Assembly (NCBI RefSeq): GCF_023159225.1
Contig: NC_063162.1
Location: 101,076,094 to 101,140,093, forward strand
Direction: 5' to 3'
DNA length: 64,000 nucleotides
Origin: Perognathus longimembris pacificus
Taxonomy: Eukaryota > Chordata > Mammalia > Rodentia > Heteromyidae
Positions 22,567 to 35,073 of the stretch are shown here, piece by piece. How positions within the stretch are numbered: position 1 is the stretch's first letter; the number at the start of each line of letters is the position of its first letter. The position numbers were made by a program, and so were the translations under genes. The notes below the pieces were generated by a model that was not told the origin of the DNA, ran no database searches, and saw only the letters and a program-made list of their open reading frames with translations.

Positions 22567-22777
22567 TTTTTGGTTTTTTTTTTGGCCAGTCCTGGGCCTT
22601 GGACTCAGGGCCTGAGCACTGTCCCTGGCTTCCCTTTTGCTCAAGGCTAGCACTCTGCCACTTGAGCCACAGCGCCACTTCTGGCCGTTTTCTGTATATG
22701 TGGTGCTGGGGAATCGAACCCAGGGCCTCATGTATACGAGGCAAGCTCTCTCGCCACTAGGCCATATCCCCAGCTCC
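22567..22777 (-). repeat. IDL-Geo SINE, full length
   Basis: Antisense copy with exact 16-bp TSD tatgagtccaaatttg at 22551-22566 and 22778-22793. Confidence 0.97.
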
Positions 22778-22793
22778 TATGAGTCCAAATTTG

Positions 22794-23343
22794 CTATGTG
22801 GTGAGTAAATTGGTCTCTTACTACCATGAAGTAATGGCATAGTTTTCTAAGCAAAGAATACTTTGAAGATCCTTTTATGGTTCTTACTATCAAAGTATGT
22901 TTGGCTTTTAAAGTTATCTTCATAACCTTATCCCACAAACTTAAGTCATTTGGCAATAGAGGAAGAAAAGAGGAATGAAAATTGTTGAAAGTAACCATTG
23001 TGCTGTGTGGTGAATAGATGTTCAAGTATTTAATTCATTCAGTCTTCATTGATTCCTTTACTCAATGAGTACTTATTGAGATCCCCCACTTATATCAGAC
23101 AAGATTTTAAGTGGTGAAGAGACAGCACTGAACAACTTTGAAGAAGCTCTTCCCTTCAAAGGACTTATACTCTAGAAGGGGAGCAGTGACATTTAGCAAT
23201 TTTTAAAATATGTATAATATTTTATCATGGTAAAAGAAAGAACTATGAGAGAAGTAAACAGAATGATGTCTTACAGAATTCTTAATGGACAATGTACAGT
23301 ATGGAGCAAGAAGAGACTGCTCTCTAGAGGAGGAGATCAGAGA
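22794..23343. other. Intergenic; possible old repeat at 23040-23190
   Basis: The part with tactcaatgagtacttattg and cttatactctagaagggg looks like a widespread ancient mammalian repeat, but I cannot name the family. The rest is unassigned. Confidence 0.35.
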
Positions 23344-23360
23344 AGACCTTTGTCTTTCTT

Positions 23361-23627
23361 TTCTCTCTCTCTTTCTTTCTTTCTAACTTCTTTTTTTCTT
23401 TCTTTCTGTTGGTCATGGGGCTTGAGCCTGGGCACTGTCCTTGAGCCTTTTTGCTCAAGGATAGCATTCTACCATGTTGAGCCACAGCTCTACTTATCAT
23501 TTTCTGCTAGTTAATTAGAGTTAAGAGTCTCATGGACTTTCCTGTCCAGGCTGGCTTCCAAAGGTGATCTTCAGATCTCAGTCTCCTGAGTAGCTAGGAT
23601 TACAGGTGTGAGCCACCAGTGCCTGGA
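23361..23627 (-). repeat. B1-Geo composite SINE with pyrimidine tail
   Basis: Antisense copy with a (TTTC)n tail. Flanks aagacctttgtctttct and aagcctttatctttct look like a degraded TSD. Confidence 0.88.
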
Positions 23628-23861
23628 AGCCTTTATCTTTCTGAGGAGGTGTTATATGAAGAGAGATCTGAAGTGAAGAGAGATCTGAAGGATGAAAAAG
23701 AGTAGGCTTCCTGGAAGGGAAAGAAAAAAGGCAAAAGACCTGAATTGCAAAAGAGCTGAATAAGTGTGACCAAAGGAGACTGTGTGACTGAAACCCACAT
23801 ATGTCAAACCTGGAGAGAGCAATCAGGAAGTCCTCAGTATATCTGTGACAATTAACTATTG

Positions 23862-23978
23862 TGAGACAGAATCTCCTGGAATTATTGGCCCAAGGCTGGC
23901 TTCTAACCTGTATCTTCCAGATCTCAGCCCATCGAGTAACTAAAATAATACAGATGTGAGTCACCAGTGCCCAGCTGG
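23862..23978 (-). repeat. B1-like SINE, antisense
   Basis: Reads gagacagaatctcctggaat, ctggcttctaacctgtatct and agatgtgagtcaccagtgcc. Confidence 0.75.
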
Positions 23979-24337
23979 CATATGGGTATACATGACACAA
24001 AGGGGAAATTTTTTAAAATTTAAATTGTGTCCAATTATTGCATAGTTAATAGCATTACTCTTTTGACAGTGATTGCACCTAATATGTACTAAATTTCTCT
24101 CAGTGGTAGAAGTCATTCATGCAGATCTGACAAGAAATCCATCTAGTCAGTCACACCAATGGAAAACAGCAGCATATTATTTGGGGCAGTTTATCTTTCT
24201 TTTCCTGGCTGACAACTACTTTGTTTTCTAAAGAATGCCTTTTAAAATCCATTCATACATCTTCTATTGAATTATAAATTAGTAACAACACAACTCTTGA
24301 ATCCACTATCTAGTTCTCCATTTAAAATGATCCTCAA

Positions 24338-24560
24338 GGGGCTGGGGATATAGCCTAGTGGCAAGAGTGCCTGCCTCGGATACACGAGGCCCTAGGTTCG
24401 ATTCCCCAGCACCACATATACAGAAAACGGCCAGAAGCGGTGCTGTGGCTCAAGTGGCAGAGTGCTAGCCTTGAGCGGGAAGAAGCCAGGGACAGTGCTC
24501 AGGCCCTGAGTCCAAGGCCCAGGACTGGCCAAAAATAAAAAAATAAAATAAAATAAAAAT
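24338..24560 (+). repeat. IDL-Geo SINE, young subfamily
   Basis: Sense copy with an (AAAAT)n tail. TSD aaaatgatcctc before (24324-24335) and after (from 24561). Confidence 0.96.
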
Positions 24561-24799
24561 AAAATGATCCTCGAGTTTCAACAGAGAGAAAGCCTATGAA
24601 TAAAGGCCAAAAGGGACAGACTGTGCTGTGAGTAATGGAGAATGCAGGAAGGAAGAGCTGAGGCTGAACTGTCAGGAAGCTCAGGACTGGGAATGCGGAG
24701 AGCACCAGCACAGAAGAGCATGGCCTGGCTTTCCAGGATGTACCAGGTTGCTCAATGTGGCCTGACTTGAAAGTTGACTTGAAAATTAAACTGCTTTTG

Positions 24800-24975
24800 A
24801 GCAGAGACATTATCTTCAGGTAGACATTGCTATGCACATTTTACATTAGAGGAAATACAGCCAGAAATTCTTAGTAATTTGCCTAATGTCACACAGCTTG
24901 GCAGGGCTGGATAGGAACTCAAGTCATTTGACTGTATAGCCTACTTTCTTACCTACTGTGTAATTAGAGCATTAG
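24800..24975 (-). repeat. MIR relic
   Basis: Reverse MIR core: agtaatttgcctaatgtcac, acagcttggcagggctgga and taggaactcaagtc. Confidence 0.75.
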
Positions 24976-25111
24976 CAACACCAGCTCACCTCAGCATCAT
25001 TTCATCCAAGTTCTAGCGTTACTCCACCTGAGACTTCACATTCCTCCACCTGTTTTCAGCTTTTGAATCTTATCTTTTTTTTTTATAAATATGTATTTAT
25101 TAATGTATTTA

Positions 25112-25345
25112 TTTATGTGCCAGTATTAAGGTTTGAACCCAGAGCTTTGCACAACTTACTTGGCTTTTTCTACTTAAGGCTAGCATTCTACTACCACTTG
25201 AGCCAAATGTCCACTTCTGGCTTAAAAAAAAATTAAATTAGAGATAAGAGTCTCATGGACTTTCCTGTCTGGGATGGCTTTAAACAATGATCCTCAGATC
25301 TCAGCTTCCTTGAATAACTAGGATGCTAGGCTACTGATGTCAGCC
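25112..25345 (-). repeat. B1-Geo composite SINE, diverged
   Basis: Antisense order Geo (ttaaggctagcattctacta, acttgagccaaatgtcc) then B1-like (gatcctcagatctcagc). AT-rich tail. Confidence 0.82.
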
Positions 25346-25378
25346 TTTCTACAATAGTTAAAAATATGATGTATACAG

Positions 25379-25575
25379 GTCTGGGAATGTAGCTTAGCAG
25401 TAGAGTTCTCACCTTGCATGCATGAAGCCTGAGTTTGATTCCTCTGCACCACATAAACAGAAAAAGCCACAAGTGGCGCTGTGGCTCAAGAGGTAGAGTG
25501 CTAGCCTTGAGCAAAAAGAAGCCAGGGACAGTGCTCAGGCCCTGAGTCTGAGCCCCAGGACTGGCAAAGAAAAGA
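25379..25575 (+). repeat. IDL-Geo SINE
   Basis: Sense copy. Near-repeat flanks aatatgatgtatacag and aaaatgatgtacacag form a TSD with two mismatches. Confidence 0.93.
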
Positions 25576-25952
25576 AAATGATGTACACAGACAAGAGAAT
25601 ACTAATAAAATTTATATATACATGAATATATATGAAATTCAAAATATTGGAATGAAAACAGGCAAGATGCATGGAATGTGTGTGTACACTTCTATTTGTA
25701 TAAATTAGGGAATATACATTTGCATACTACATTAAACAGTTTCCAAGCTAGAAAAAAGATGGGACACTAATTGTTAATGAGAGGTTTGTTTACAAAAATT
25801 TTGGCAGGATTAAAAAAAAAACAACTAAAAACAAAACAGGGCAAAGCACTTCAGTGCTGTCACAGGATGCTGTGAGAAGAGCTGTCAGCATTACTAGCCT
25901 GAGGCCTCCAGGCCAGCAAGATGCTATGGGAACCCAGGTGTCAAAAGGGAGG

Positions 25953-26040
25953 GGTGGGGAGGGGATTTAGCTCAGCAGAAGAGTCTGCCTGAGGAGTGCA
26001 AGGCCTGGAGTTTGGTCCTCAGCTCTGGAAAAAAAAAAAT
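25953..26040 (+). repeat. ID SINE monomer
   Basis: Sense ID: ggggatttagctcagcagaa, gtgcaaggcctggagtttgg and an A tail. Retains the tRNA-like A-box region. Confidence 0.85.
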
Positions 26041-27059
26041 CTATAGAAGACTCAAAAGGAGGGGGACCCAGCAGAGTAGGGGGCCTATGGTAGAGACAAG
26101 GAACCATGGCAAATTCCACACTCAACAAGAAAACAGTCGCACCTCTCTGCGTCAAAAATAAAAATTTGAGAAGAAAACAGTCGCAGCAAGAAATAGCCGT
26201 GTCTCCTCTTCCTACCTCTAACTTCCTATGGTGCTGCCTCGTGCTCCATTTCTCCAGTGCCTGTTCCCTCCCTGAAGAAATGGGAGGGCTAAGGAGCCTG
26301 GTGACCTTGCCCATAGTTAGCCTCTTGGGCAAGAGCAGAATAGAAAAAGGTAGAGAGAAGAGAGAGAGTGGTGGGTGGGAGAATATTCATACAAGTAGGC
26401 ATAGGGATTCTTGGGAAGGTTCATATGAAACTAGTGTATGATGGACATAAGAATTTTAAAAATTCCCTTTAGCTTATAGAACAACTTTAGATTTATACAA
26501 CAATCTAGAACATAGTTCAGCAGTCTCATATATCCTGTATAGTTTCCTCTCCTATTGGCATATTGGATTTCTATGGTTCATTCATTGCAACTAAAACCTC
26601 AATTCACACATTATTAACTAATGTCAATAGTTTGTTTAGATTTCCTTGGTTTCTACTTAAGGGAATTTATCTCTCATGCACCCCACCCTGACACCACAAG
26701 TACTGTGGGCACTGTGTTCATTAGGCCCCTCTTAGCTGGTCCAGCTTCTGAAGCTTCTCTTGTTCTTGATGACACTGATGATTCTGAGAACTCACCTGGT
26801 ATTTTGTAGGATGCCACTCTATCAAAATCTAGTATTTCTCATGATCAGACTGATGTTAGAGCTTTGTGGGTTGGAAATCACAGAGGTTAGGTGCCATGTT
26901 CCTCACCTCTTAGCAAGGGCACATGTGAACCTAACTTCCATCATTGCACTTGACCTGGTCTAGGTCATGGTAAGTAGGTGACTCTTCACTGTGACCCTCA
27001 CCTTCGTCACCTCCTTTTTAATTCTGTGCTCTGTAAAGGTAGTTAATTTTTTTTTATTT
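26041..27059. other. Intergenic, nothing recognised
   Basis: No repeat family or exon-like frame recognised, although part of 26540-26960 could be an old LINE-1 or LTR relic. Confidence 0.4.
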
Positions 27060-27072
27060 AAAAAAGTTTGAG

Positions 27073-27255
27073 GGCTGGGAATATGGCCTAGTGGTACAGC
27101 GTTTGCCTCATGTACATGAAGCCCTCGGTTCGATTCCTCAGCACCACATATATAGAAAAAGTCAAGTGGTAGAGTGCTAGCCTTGAGCAAAAAGAAGCCA
27201 GGGACAGTGCTCAGGCCCTGAGTTCAAGCCCCAGGACTGGCAAAAAGTAAAAATA
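27073..27255 (+). repeat. IDL-Geo SINE with junction deletion
   Basis: Sense copy lacking the 'cagaagtggcgctgtggc' start of Geo: the left monomer passes from tatagaaaaag directly to tcaagtggtagagtg. TSD aaaaaagtttgag flanks it. Confidence 0.94.
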
Positions 27256-27269
27256 AAAAAGTTTGAGAA

Positions 27270-27345
27270 GAAACATATTCACTGCCTTACATATGTCACT
27301 GTAACACCTCTGTAAATCACTTTGACAATAAAAAATACAAAATAT
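27270..27345 (+). repeat. LINE-1 3' terminus
   Basis: Ends cactgtaacacctctgtaaa, tcactttgacaataaaa. The same terminus is seen at 52570 and reversed at 7285. Confidence 0.6.
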
Positions 27346-27576
27346 TATCCTTAAGTAGTCATACAAAGGAAAGAAAGTTATTCTATGCAGCTTGTGCTCA
27401 ATATAGGGAGTTATGGTTCATACTTGTGAGCAAAATATCTACATAATTTTTGGAGGTTTTCTTGCATTAGAGATTTGTCTTATGTGCCTATTCATTTAAG
27501 CATTTATTAATTTAATTATAGAACCATTTAATATTTACTTTATAATTTCCATCCTAGCCTAGTAGTACTATTTCTG

Positions 27577-27655
27577 ATAGTACTGGGATTTGAATTCAGG
27601 ACCTTTGTGCTTCCTTGGCAGGCATACTACCAATTAAGCCATGCTCTCAGCTCTT
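27577..27655 (-). repeat. ID-like SINE monomer
   Basis: Antisense: tactgggatttgaattcagg, ttggcaggcatactacc and attaagccatgctctcagct. Confidence 0.7.
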
Positions 27656-27802
27656 CTTGCGTTAGTTATTTTTCAAATAGAGTCTCATGGTTTGCCCTAG
27701 CCAGTGTAGACAGAAATCCCCATAATCTATGGCCTTAGGAGTAGGTGGGATGAGAGGTGTGTTGACACCACATCCAGTTTATCGATGGAGATGGAGATGG
27801 GA

Positions 27803-27902
27803 GTCTTAATATCTTTTGCCCAGGCTAGCCTCAAATCTGGATCCATCTGATCTTAATGGGCCAAGTAGCTGGGATTATAGGTGTCAACTACCATGTCTGA
27901 CT
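27803..27902 (-). repeat. B1-like SINE, diverged
   Basis: Antisense B1: tttgcccaggctagcctcaa, gccaagtagctgggattata and accatgtctgac. Confidence 0.75.
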
Positions 27903-27904
27903 AG

Positions 27905-28128
27905 TGCTTTTCCCTTCTTCATTCCTTCCTTCCCTATTTCCCTCCCTTCTTCCCTCCCTTTCTTCCTTCTTCTTCCCTTCTTTTCCTTTTTTCTTTTTCT
28001 CTTTCTTTCTCTTTTCCCTCCCTCCCTTCCTTCCTTCCTCCCTCCCTCCCTCTCTCCCTCCCTCCCTCCCTCTCTCCTTCCCTTCCTCCTTCCCTTCCTT
28101 CTTTTCTTCCTTCCTTCCTTCCTTTCAT
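27905..28128 (+). repeat. Polypyrimidine (TTCC/CCCT)n tract
   Basis: More than 200 nt of nearly pure C/T next to the B1 relic. Read on either strand it gives long low-complexity open frames that are not genes. Confidence 0.9.
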
Positions 28129-28849
28129 CAGGTTGTTGCCACTTTGGCCATTAGGTACTCTTTTACTTGGCTCCTGTGTAATTTTAACATAGTTCCACAA
28201 GGTACGGTAGATTTCATTTTTTTTGTTTGTTTGTTTGGGGGGCACTTCCTTGCTTTCTGGAACTGCATAATGTCTTACCATGTATATTTCCTGCACAAGT
28301 CTTACAAGCAGCCATTTTCCCAAGGAATTCTGATTCCTTTGCTTAGTGAATGTAATTAGAAACCAAGTTTTGGTTGAGAGATGTCCATAGTGCTACTAGA
28401 ATGCTGGTTCTCTAAGCTCTTTCAACTGAGAGAACAAAGGAATGTATGCATATTAGCAAATTATATATTTATCCCTACCATATATAATCATCTGTATCTC
28501 TATTAAGCTAAATATAGCATGCTAATGAAGAAACCTTATTTAACAGTACTGTTTGAGTTTATTTTTGTCTACAAGTTAGTCAATCATTTAAAAATAAATG
28601 TTTGAAATGCCATCAGAGTAAGATAAATTATATCTTTAAAAATGTTCTATTGGAATGACCCACATATATCAAAATTTTGTTAACCAGACTGTTTTAAATA
28701 CGGTAGGAAAACCTAGGTGATTAAAATAGCTCACAAGAGTTACATTTTCATAACGAATGGTCCTTATATGTATTTAATATTTTGTGTTGCTATTATAAAG
28801 GTGATGTGCAGTTTGTAACTGATGTACAGTTACATAATTCAGGTAATTC
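28129..28849. other. Intergenic, nothing recognised
   Basis: AT-rich sequence without recognisable features. Confidence 0.5.
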
Positions 28850-29170
28850 CCTTGCTTTCTCCCAGTTTTTCTCCCCCATCCCCACTCACAAGTTTACAGT
28901 TCTTTTTTTTTTTTTTTTTGGCCAGTCGTGGGCCTTGGACTCAGGGCCTGAGCACTGTCCCTGGCTTCTTCCCACTCAAGGCTAGCACTCTGCCACTTGA
29001 GCCACAGCGCCGCTTCTGGCCGTTTTCTGTATATGTGGTGCTGGGGAATCGAACCTAGGGCCTCGTGTATCCGAGGCAGGCACTCTTGCCACTAGGCTAT
29101 ATCCCCAGCCCTACAGTTCATTTTTAACATAGTGTTCAGTGAGTACCATTGTTCCATTCTTATGTGAATT
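28850..29170 (-). repeat. LINE-1 3'-UTR relic split by a SINE
   Basis: ccccatccccactcacaagt lies before the SINE at 28903-29111 and 'gtgttcagtgagtaccattg' after it. Same layout as the relic at 21890. Confidence 0.6.
28903..29111 (-). repeat. IDL-Geo SINE, young subfamily
   Basis: Antisense full-length copy; TSD tacagttc at 28895-28902 and 29112-29119. Carries cctcgtgtatccgaggcagg. Confidence 0.96.
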
Positions 29171-29477
29171 ATTATGTCACATGAGAACCTCAACTGTGTA
29201 AAAATGGAATCCATTATTTGCTCTCAACCTCTTTAAACCTCCCCTTTTCTGGAACTCCTGTTTTGGAAAATATATCTCCAAGCTTAGGAGAAACTCAGGA
29301 GAAACTGAGGAGTTACTGACTTCTTTTTTTCTTTCTCTGTTACTGTTGGGGTACCTTACACCATTTTTCTTTAGCTTCTCAGATATTATCTGGAAATATT
29401 CTAGAGTGCTCTGATAAAGCACAGTCACCACTTCATATAATAAGCAGGGACAAGCAATTACTTCTTTCTTAATGTGT

Positions 29478-29565
29478 GTGTGTGTGTGTTGTGCTGTAGG
29501 AAGTGAATGTAGGCCTTGTGAATGCTAAACAAGCACTCTACCACTGCTTCCATCCCAGTTTGTTT
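29478..29565 (-). repeat. ID-like SINE with (TG)n tail
   Basis: Antisense ID: gaagtgaatgtaggccttgt, gctaaacaagcactctacca then ccatcccag. Confidence 0.7.
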
Positions 29566-29714
29566 CTGAATCCAGTCCCTTAGCTCTAGGTTTCTATTGT
29601 TACTGCCTGGGCTCAGGCCAGGATAACACAGGCAATACTCACCTAACAGACCTCTTAGCCTCTATTCCCTGCTCTGTTCACAAGTGGTCAAGAAGTTCTA
29701 GAATGCCAATGCCT

Positions 29715-29850
29715 TGGGCTGGGAATATGGCCTAGTGGTAAAGTGCTCACGTAGTAGAAATGCAAATGCCTATCATCCTAGCACTTGGGAGGCTGCGGTG
29801 GGAGGATGCTTGATTCTGGAATCTGGAGCCACCCTGACCTCCATCAAGAA
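29715..29850 (+). repeat. Chimera: IDL 5' end joined to B1 part
   Basis: Starts gggctgggaatatggcctag, then agtggtaaagtgctcacg, then switches to a B1 interior (atcatcctagcacttgggag, gctgcggtgggaggatgct). Confidence 0.75.
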
Positions 29851-29952
29851 AAACAAGAGAAATGTGAACATAATCAGATTTATGCTTAGATTTAAACCTT
29901 GCAAAATGGCTCTGTAATACTTTTAGCCTTCTTTCTATGGCTGGCCACTAAG

Positions 29953-29978
29953 CTTTTTTTTTTTTTTTTTTTTTTTTA
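29953..29978 (+). repeat. Poly-T run
   Basis: About 25 consecutive T residues with no SINE body recognised on either side. Confidence 0.8.
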
Positions 29979-30169
29979 ATCTCATAACCTCATGACCTGT
30001 TTCTTCCTTTGCCTGGAGTTTGTTCCCGCTTCTCCACCCCTAGCATCCACCTTGCTTTACCTAGTCCTTTAATGATGACTTTTCTATAATCAAAGTGAGG
30101 TTGAAAGTTTTCCTACATGTTTTATAGTACTCTTACTGCATAGAAGAAGCATCTTTCCTGAGTCCAATA

Positions 30170-30395
30170 CTAGGCTATAAACCACTAGAAGGTAAGGACT
30201 TTTATTGACAGGTATGAGGTTAGACTTAGTTTTGTTCCTATCAATTCCTACCTGTGTGACGTTGGGGAAGTTACTTAGTTTTGCCTGGACTCATTAATAA
30301 TAGTTCTTATTTCATAATGCTGGTGTGAGAATTAAATGCAATGCTTGGCACTCCAACCACTTGATAAATGTTACCTATTATAACTGAGTTCGAGA
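30170..30395 (+). repeat. MIR
   Basis: Sense MIR: tgtgacgttggggaagttac, gagaattaaatgcaatgctt and ttgataaatgttacctatta. Confidence 0.8.
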
Positions 30396-31172
30396 GCCCT
30401 AGGGAGCTGTTTAAGTTAGATCTCAGTATATTTTGAGCTTCATTCCAGAAAAAGGTACACAAATATATGTATATGTTATTTGCTGTTGCCAGGAATAGCT
30501 AATTTTATCTGTCAAAAATTTCTTCCTAGCACGCTCTTTTGAGTCACAGATTTTGGCTTTTAAGTAAGCTAAAGGTTGATAATTGGGAGCACAGCCAGGA
30601 AAACTTCTCCACAGCTTTGGAATCACATGTTGAACAAATCTGGCAGCACGAGCGTCAAGCTGCCTTCTGTTTCTAATCATTTTCTTTCTAATTTAGTTTC
30701 TCTCACCCAAAGGCATTATAATTGATTTTTCATTTCAGAGTCCATGGAAGATGTCAAAAGATGGGAAGGCAATTATTGTCAAGTAGATGGAGCCCATATT
30801 TGAGTAATGTCACTCTTGGCAGCAGTCCAGGGACTAAGCAGTAGAAATACTTTCAATGGAGACATGTCACTAATCGAGATGTCAGTCAAAGTCTTGACGA
30901 GGAAAATCTCTTTTCTCACCTCTGAAATTTTACAAAAAAAGACAAGTGGTAACATTGAATGTTTGAAAGCTTCTCTGAGAGCAAACAGTAGTAGTAGACC
31001 ATGATACCTTTGAACACAAGACACACTTCAAAATAAATGCCCAGAGAATTTCCCTTTTTCATAAGTAGCAAGTCTAGCTTCATTTTACAACACTGATCAC
31101 CCAACTCTTTATTCTAACCTTAAGAGAAACTCCTTCATTCTTTCTCACATTCTGCTTCAACACCCCCTCCCC

Positions 31173-31248
31173 CCGTTATACTGGGATTTGAACTCAGAAC
31201 CTCATGTTTGCTTAGCAGGTGCTTGAGCACTTTAGTCAGATCCCAGCC
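31173..31248 (-). repeat. ID-like SINE monomer
   Basis: Antisense: actgggatttgaactcagaa, cctcatgtttgcttagcagg and cagatcccagccc. Confidence 0.8.
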
Positions 31249-31814
31249 CTATATTCTGCTCTTTTGCCCACACTTGTTTGGATCTTCACACATTTATCCT
31301 ACTTTGGAATTTTTATTTGTCCCTACTTTGGAATTCTTATAAAAAGAAATGAATCTAGAAATGTTTCTGTCAACTCTAAAGCTTATATCTTGTACCACAA
31401 TGAAAAGGGAAATTAAGCACAGCCAAACATCAACGATGAATGTTGTTTGTTCAGCTCTGCTGTTTATCCAAATCCTCTGAGGTCACAGATCCTCTTCCTC
31501 TAGGAAGTCTTTCTAATGTCTTCTTGGAACGGAGTCTTCTTTCCTTGGAGATCTTACTCTGATTTTCATCTCAGATTTCATATCACATTGCAGATTTGCC
31601 AGCTCTGTATTTGTGTGTATGTCCAGGAGAAAGTTGTTTCTTGACAGGATTCCTCCCACTCTTACACAAGTAGAATCATTTGTTATAGCATGAAACAAAC
31701 TTTCTAGAGCATAGCAAAGTGCTCAATAAAGTAAAATATTTGCTCTCTTCTTCAGTTTTGTGTTTCCTCCACCATGTACCTTGTGACCAGGGGTAGGGTT
31801 ACAGGTCTGCAATG

Positions 31815-32010
31815 CAGAGTATGGGTTCTGGGTTTGAGCTTCTCTTTAATTATTCCCTAAGGAATTCAAGAAACAGTCTCTCTTTGCCTCTTTTCCCTTG
31901 TCTGTGAATTAGGGATAAAGCAAGTACTTTCTTCATAGTATTGCCACAATACTTAAATGACAAATAGTAGAGAAAGCAATTAGCTTAACAGGAGGTAAGT
32001 ACTCGGGGAA
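31815..32010 (+). repeat. MIR, diverged
   Basis: ctctctttgcctcttttccc, ttgtctgtgaattagggata and a following 'atagtattgcc' match the MIR order. Confidence 0.65.
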
Positions 32011-32654
32011 TGCTGTCTGCTCCTATCACAATGATCAGTGTATAAGAAGTGCCTAGAAATATTTACAATGAACAACAAAAGAAACATTTATAACAGTTTA
32101 ATGAACTTGATCATTTTTCTCTACCCTAGTGATGGCTCTCTCTCTTTTAAGGATTATTTTTGCCAATTTATCCTATACCTGGTCTTCAGAATATTTCACT
32201 GCATGGGTTCCAACCTAAAATAAAAAATAGTTCAAAAGCAAAAAAGCCTGAAATAAGTGAAATTATAACTAAATAAGAAAGGGGTTTGTTGAGGGAAACT
32301 TAGAGGTTCTTAGTGGTATACATTAATTTAAATCTTAGGTTCTGGGAAAGACAAAGCCACATGCTAATATAATGCTAATGAAATTACACTAGTAACTGAT
32401 GGAATGCGAATAAAGGCTGTGATTCACCATATGAAAGTAAGCCCAAATATGGCTTATTTCTTCTAAAGAGCTCATAATGTATTATAAACATCACATTAGT
32501 CTGCACAGTGTTATCATAAAAGCAAAATAAGACACAACATTCAGCAATAGTGCCTTCAAAAATAGTTTTATAACTTAAGGAACCAACTATTTCTACAAGG
32601 GTGAATAAAACACACCATAATCTCATGCATTCACACATAAATTGTACCAATGGT

Positions 32655-32815
32655 TCATATCACTGAAGGCTGAGATCTAAGGATCTCCATTTGAAAGGGG
32701 GTGGGGGCAAATTAAAAAAAAATATCTCCAATTAACTAGCAAAATCCAGAAGTGGAAGTGTGACTCAAGTAGTAGAGTACTGCCTTAAGCAAAAAAGCTC
32801 AAGGGAATCCATTTT
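32655..32815 (+). repeat. B1-Geo composite SINE, truncated
   Basis: Left part reduced to 'aaggctgagatctaaggatc'. Link tctccaattaactagcaaaa, then Geo (agtagtagagtactgcctta). Confidence 0.8.
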
Positions 32816-33187
32816 GTAAAAATCCTCAGTCTCAGGTAGTTCATCGTAGCAGTGCGAACCGACTAAAATATTCCTGTTTCAGGCATTGGGCCTTCCTAGT
32901 TTTTTCTTAAGGACTCATTTTTGTTTCTGAAATAAATACACTCACTTTTAATCATTTCCAGTTCAGACTTTATGAGTGCTTTGAATAAGAACCCATAGTC
33001 TGTGATGTTTTTCTTCCTGTAATTTTCTATTTTTACATTAAAACAAATCTGTTTAGACTTTTCTTAACATTTCTTTATACTTGACTCCTGCTATTTATAA
33101 GTGCTTAAGAGCTGCCTGGAATCTCTGAATGACTAGGCGAGGCTTGTTCATGGTAAGATTTCCAGTAGGGTGAGCTGTCCCAGGCTG

Positions 33188-33229
<42 letters not shown>

Positions 33230-34142
33230 CCTTGATGTCAATATCCATGTAAGTATCTTTAGGCCTTTCCTCATGAGCCCCATAGAGTCTCAGCTAGAAA
33301 ACACTCATCTGGCTCTTTTGTTCAGAAGTGAACATAATTCTGGTTTAGTACATATGCATCATTTACTTACCTCTCCTGTTTTATCCTCTTCAAAGAGAAA
33401 AATCTATCTTCTGATGGGGCTGGACAGAGCCACCACCAAGCAATTTGGAGGAAAGGGAGTGGGCACCCAGGAGCACTGCTTCTCTAAAACTTTCAACCAG
33501 CCTGCCCCAGTCATCCAGAAGTTGTGCCATTAGTGCTTGGGCCTTATTTGATATAAAAGGGCATTTTTTTTTTGTTTTCTCCAAGAACTAAGGTCATTCA
33601 ATTTTTCATAAGAAGTATTTGTTCAGCTGTTTTGTAATTTTGAGAAAGTTGGTGCTATTTTTTCATATTCTTTTCATCCTGGTATGCCTTTAAAAATTCC
33701 CTTTCCTGTAGTACCAGTGCAATTGAGAAGTTTATGTTCAATCAGTCATCCTTTGGTAATTTTGCTTTCTTAAGGTAAAAATCCTTCCTTGGGTACTTTC
33801 TAGTGGTCAGCATAGGGATTTATTAATATGTTAACAGAGTTGGTCAAACTGTATCTGATCATCAACAGGACACATGCTAAAGACAGGGAAAGCATCATCG
33901 GGAAGAATCTGACACACTAGATTGAAATGGATTTAATCCAAATAAATATTTATTGCTATGCAAACAAATTGGGCTTTGTACTTTTGAGTGTCAGGGGCAG
34001 GTTTGCCCACAGTTGTTAGGAAAAGTCACCTAAAACTCCCTACAGGACACTTCTATTACGTATAGTAAGGGATGCACCTTTTCTCCCCTCCCTCATCCTT
34101 CCTTTCCTCCCTGCCTCTTTCTTTCCTTTCTCTTTTTCTTTT
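32816..34142. other. Intergenic with (TG)n at 33190-33229
   Basis: A TG dinucleotide tract of about 40 nt is the only recognisable element; no gene seen. Confidence 0.5.
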
Positions 34143-34245
34143 TGAGACAAGATCTTGCTTTATATAGCCCAGGTTGGCCTCAAACTTGGTATCCTCTTAC
34201 TTTCGAGTACTGAGTGTGCTAGATTACAGGCATGCGCAGCTCATT
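34143..34245 (-). repeat. B1 SINE, antisense
   Basis: ttgagacaagatcttgcttt, atatagcccaggttggcctc and agattacaggcatgcgcag. Confidence 0.88.
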
Positions 34246-34469
34246 TTTTTTAAACTGTGATTAAAAACATTATAAATTTGCTATCACAATTCCTTTAGGG
34301 TACATACAATTCAGAGATAGTATCTACACTTCTATTGTTATCTAGCCATCATCACCATCCATCCCTAGAACTAAATTGTCAGATTACCTTTTATTTTTAA
34401 AATGGGAACAACTTATTATTGGATATCATTTTTGCATACTGTTGAGTAGCTTGCCACTAGAAACAAAGA

Positions 34470-34650
34470 CTCTTTATGTGTATTTGTGTATATTAACTCC
34501 TCTAATCCTCTCAGCAAGTCTATGAAATTTAAATCACTTTGAAGATGAATTAGAGGTAACAGAGTTGGTCTTTCAACCTGGGTAATCTATGCATGTAACT
34601 CCTATGTCCTAGAGTTTCCAGAGCATTTTGTGGCAATATTCTCCTGAATA
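34470..34650 (-). repeat. Possible MIR relic
   Basis: ctcctctaatcctctcagca and agatgaattagaggtaac are in the order of a reversed MIR, strongly diverged. Confidence 0.45.
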
Positions 34651-35028
34651 GTCATAACAAAGGATAAATTAAGCACCCTGTGTCACAGATGGTGGGTCTC
34701 AATCCTTTTCTGCTAATGATACAGATGGTTATGGCATAGCCTCATTATCTGGGTAATTCTCAGTGGAGGTAGTCATAGGTGTGGCTTGCATGTGCATTCT
34801 TAACAAGTTCTAGACACTCAAGTGATGTTTTATATAACCCATTAGAGGTAGATTGTAAACTCCTGTTGTAGAATATTGTGTGTGTGGTAGGGATAGATCA
34901 CAAAGCAGTACATATAAAATATTAGTATGTCACTTTTGAAAATATTTTTGAGTGTACATACATACATGCACACATATGAATCAACCAAGTAACTATTTTC
35001 CTCAAAATTTCCACATTTACTGTATATA

Positions 35029-35029
35029 T

Positions 35030-35073
<44 letters not shown>

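Noticed and set aside
27816..28359. Long low-complexity frames (Phe/Pro/Ser or Glu/Arg/Gly rich)
   Set aside because: They are produced by a polypyrimidine tract.
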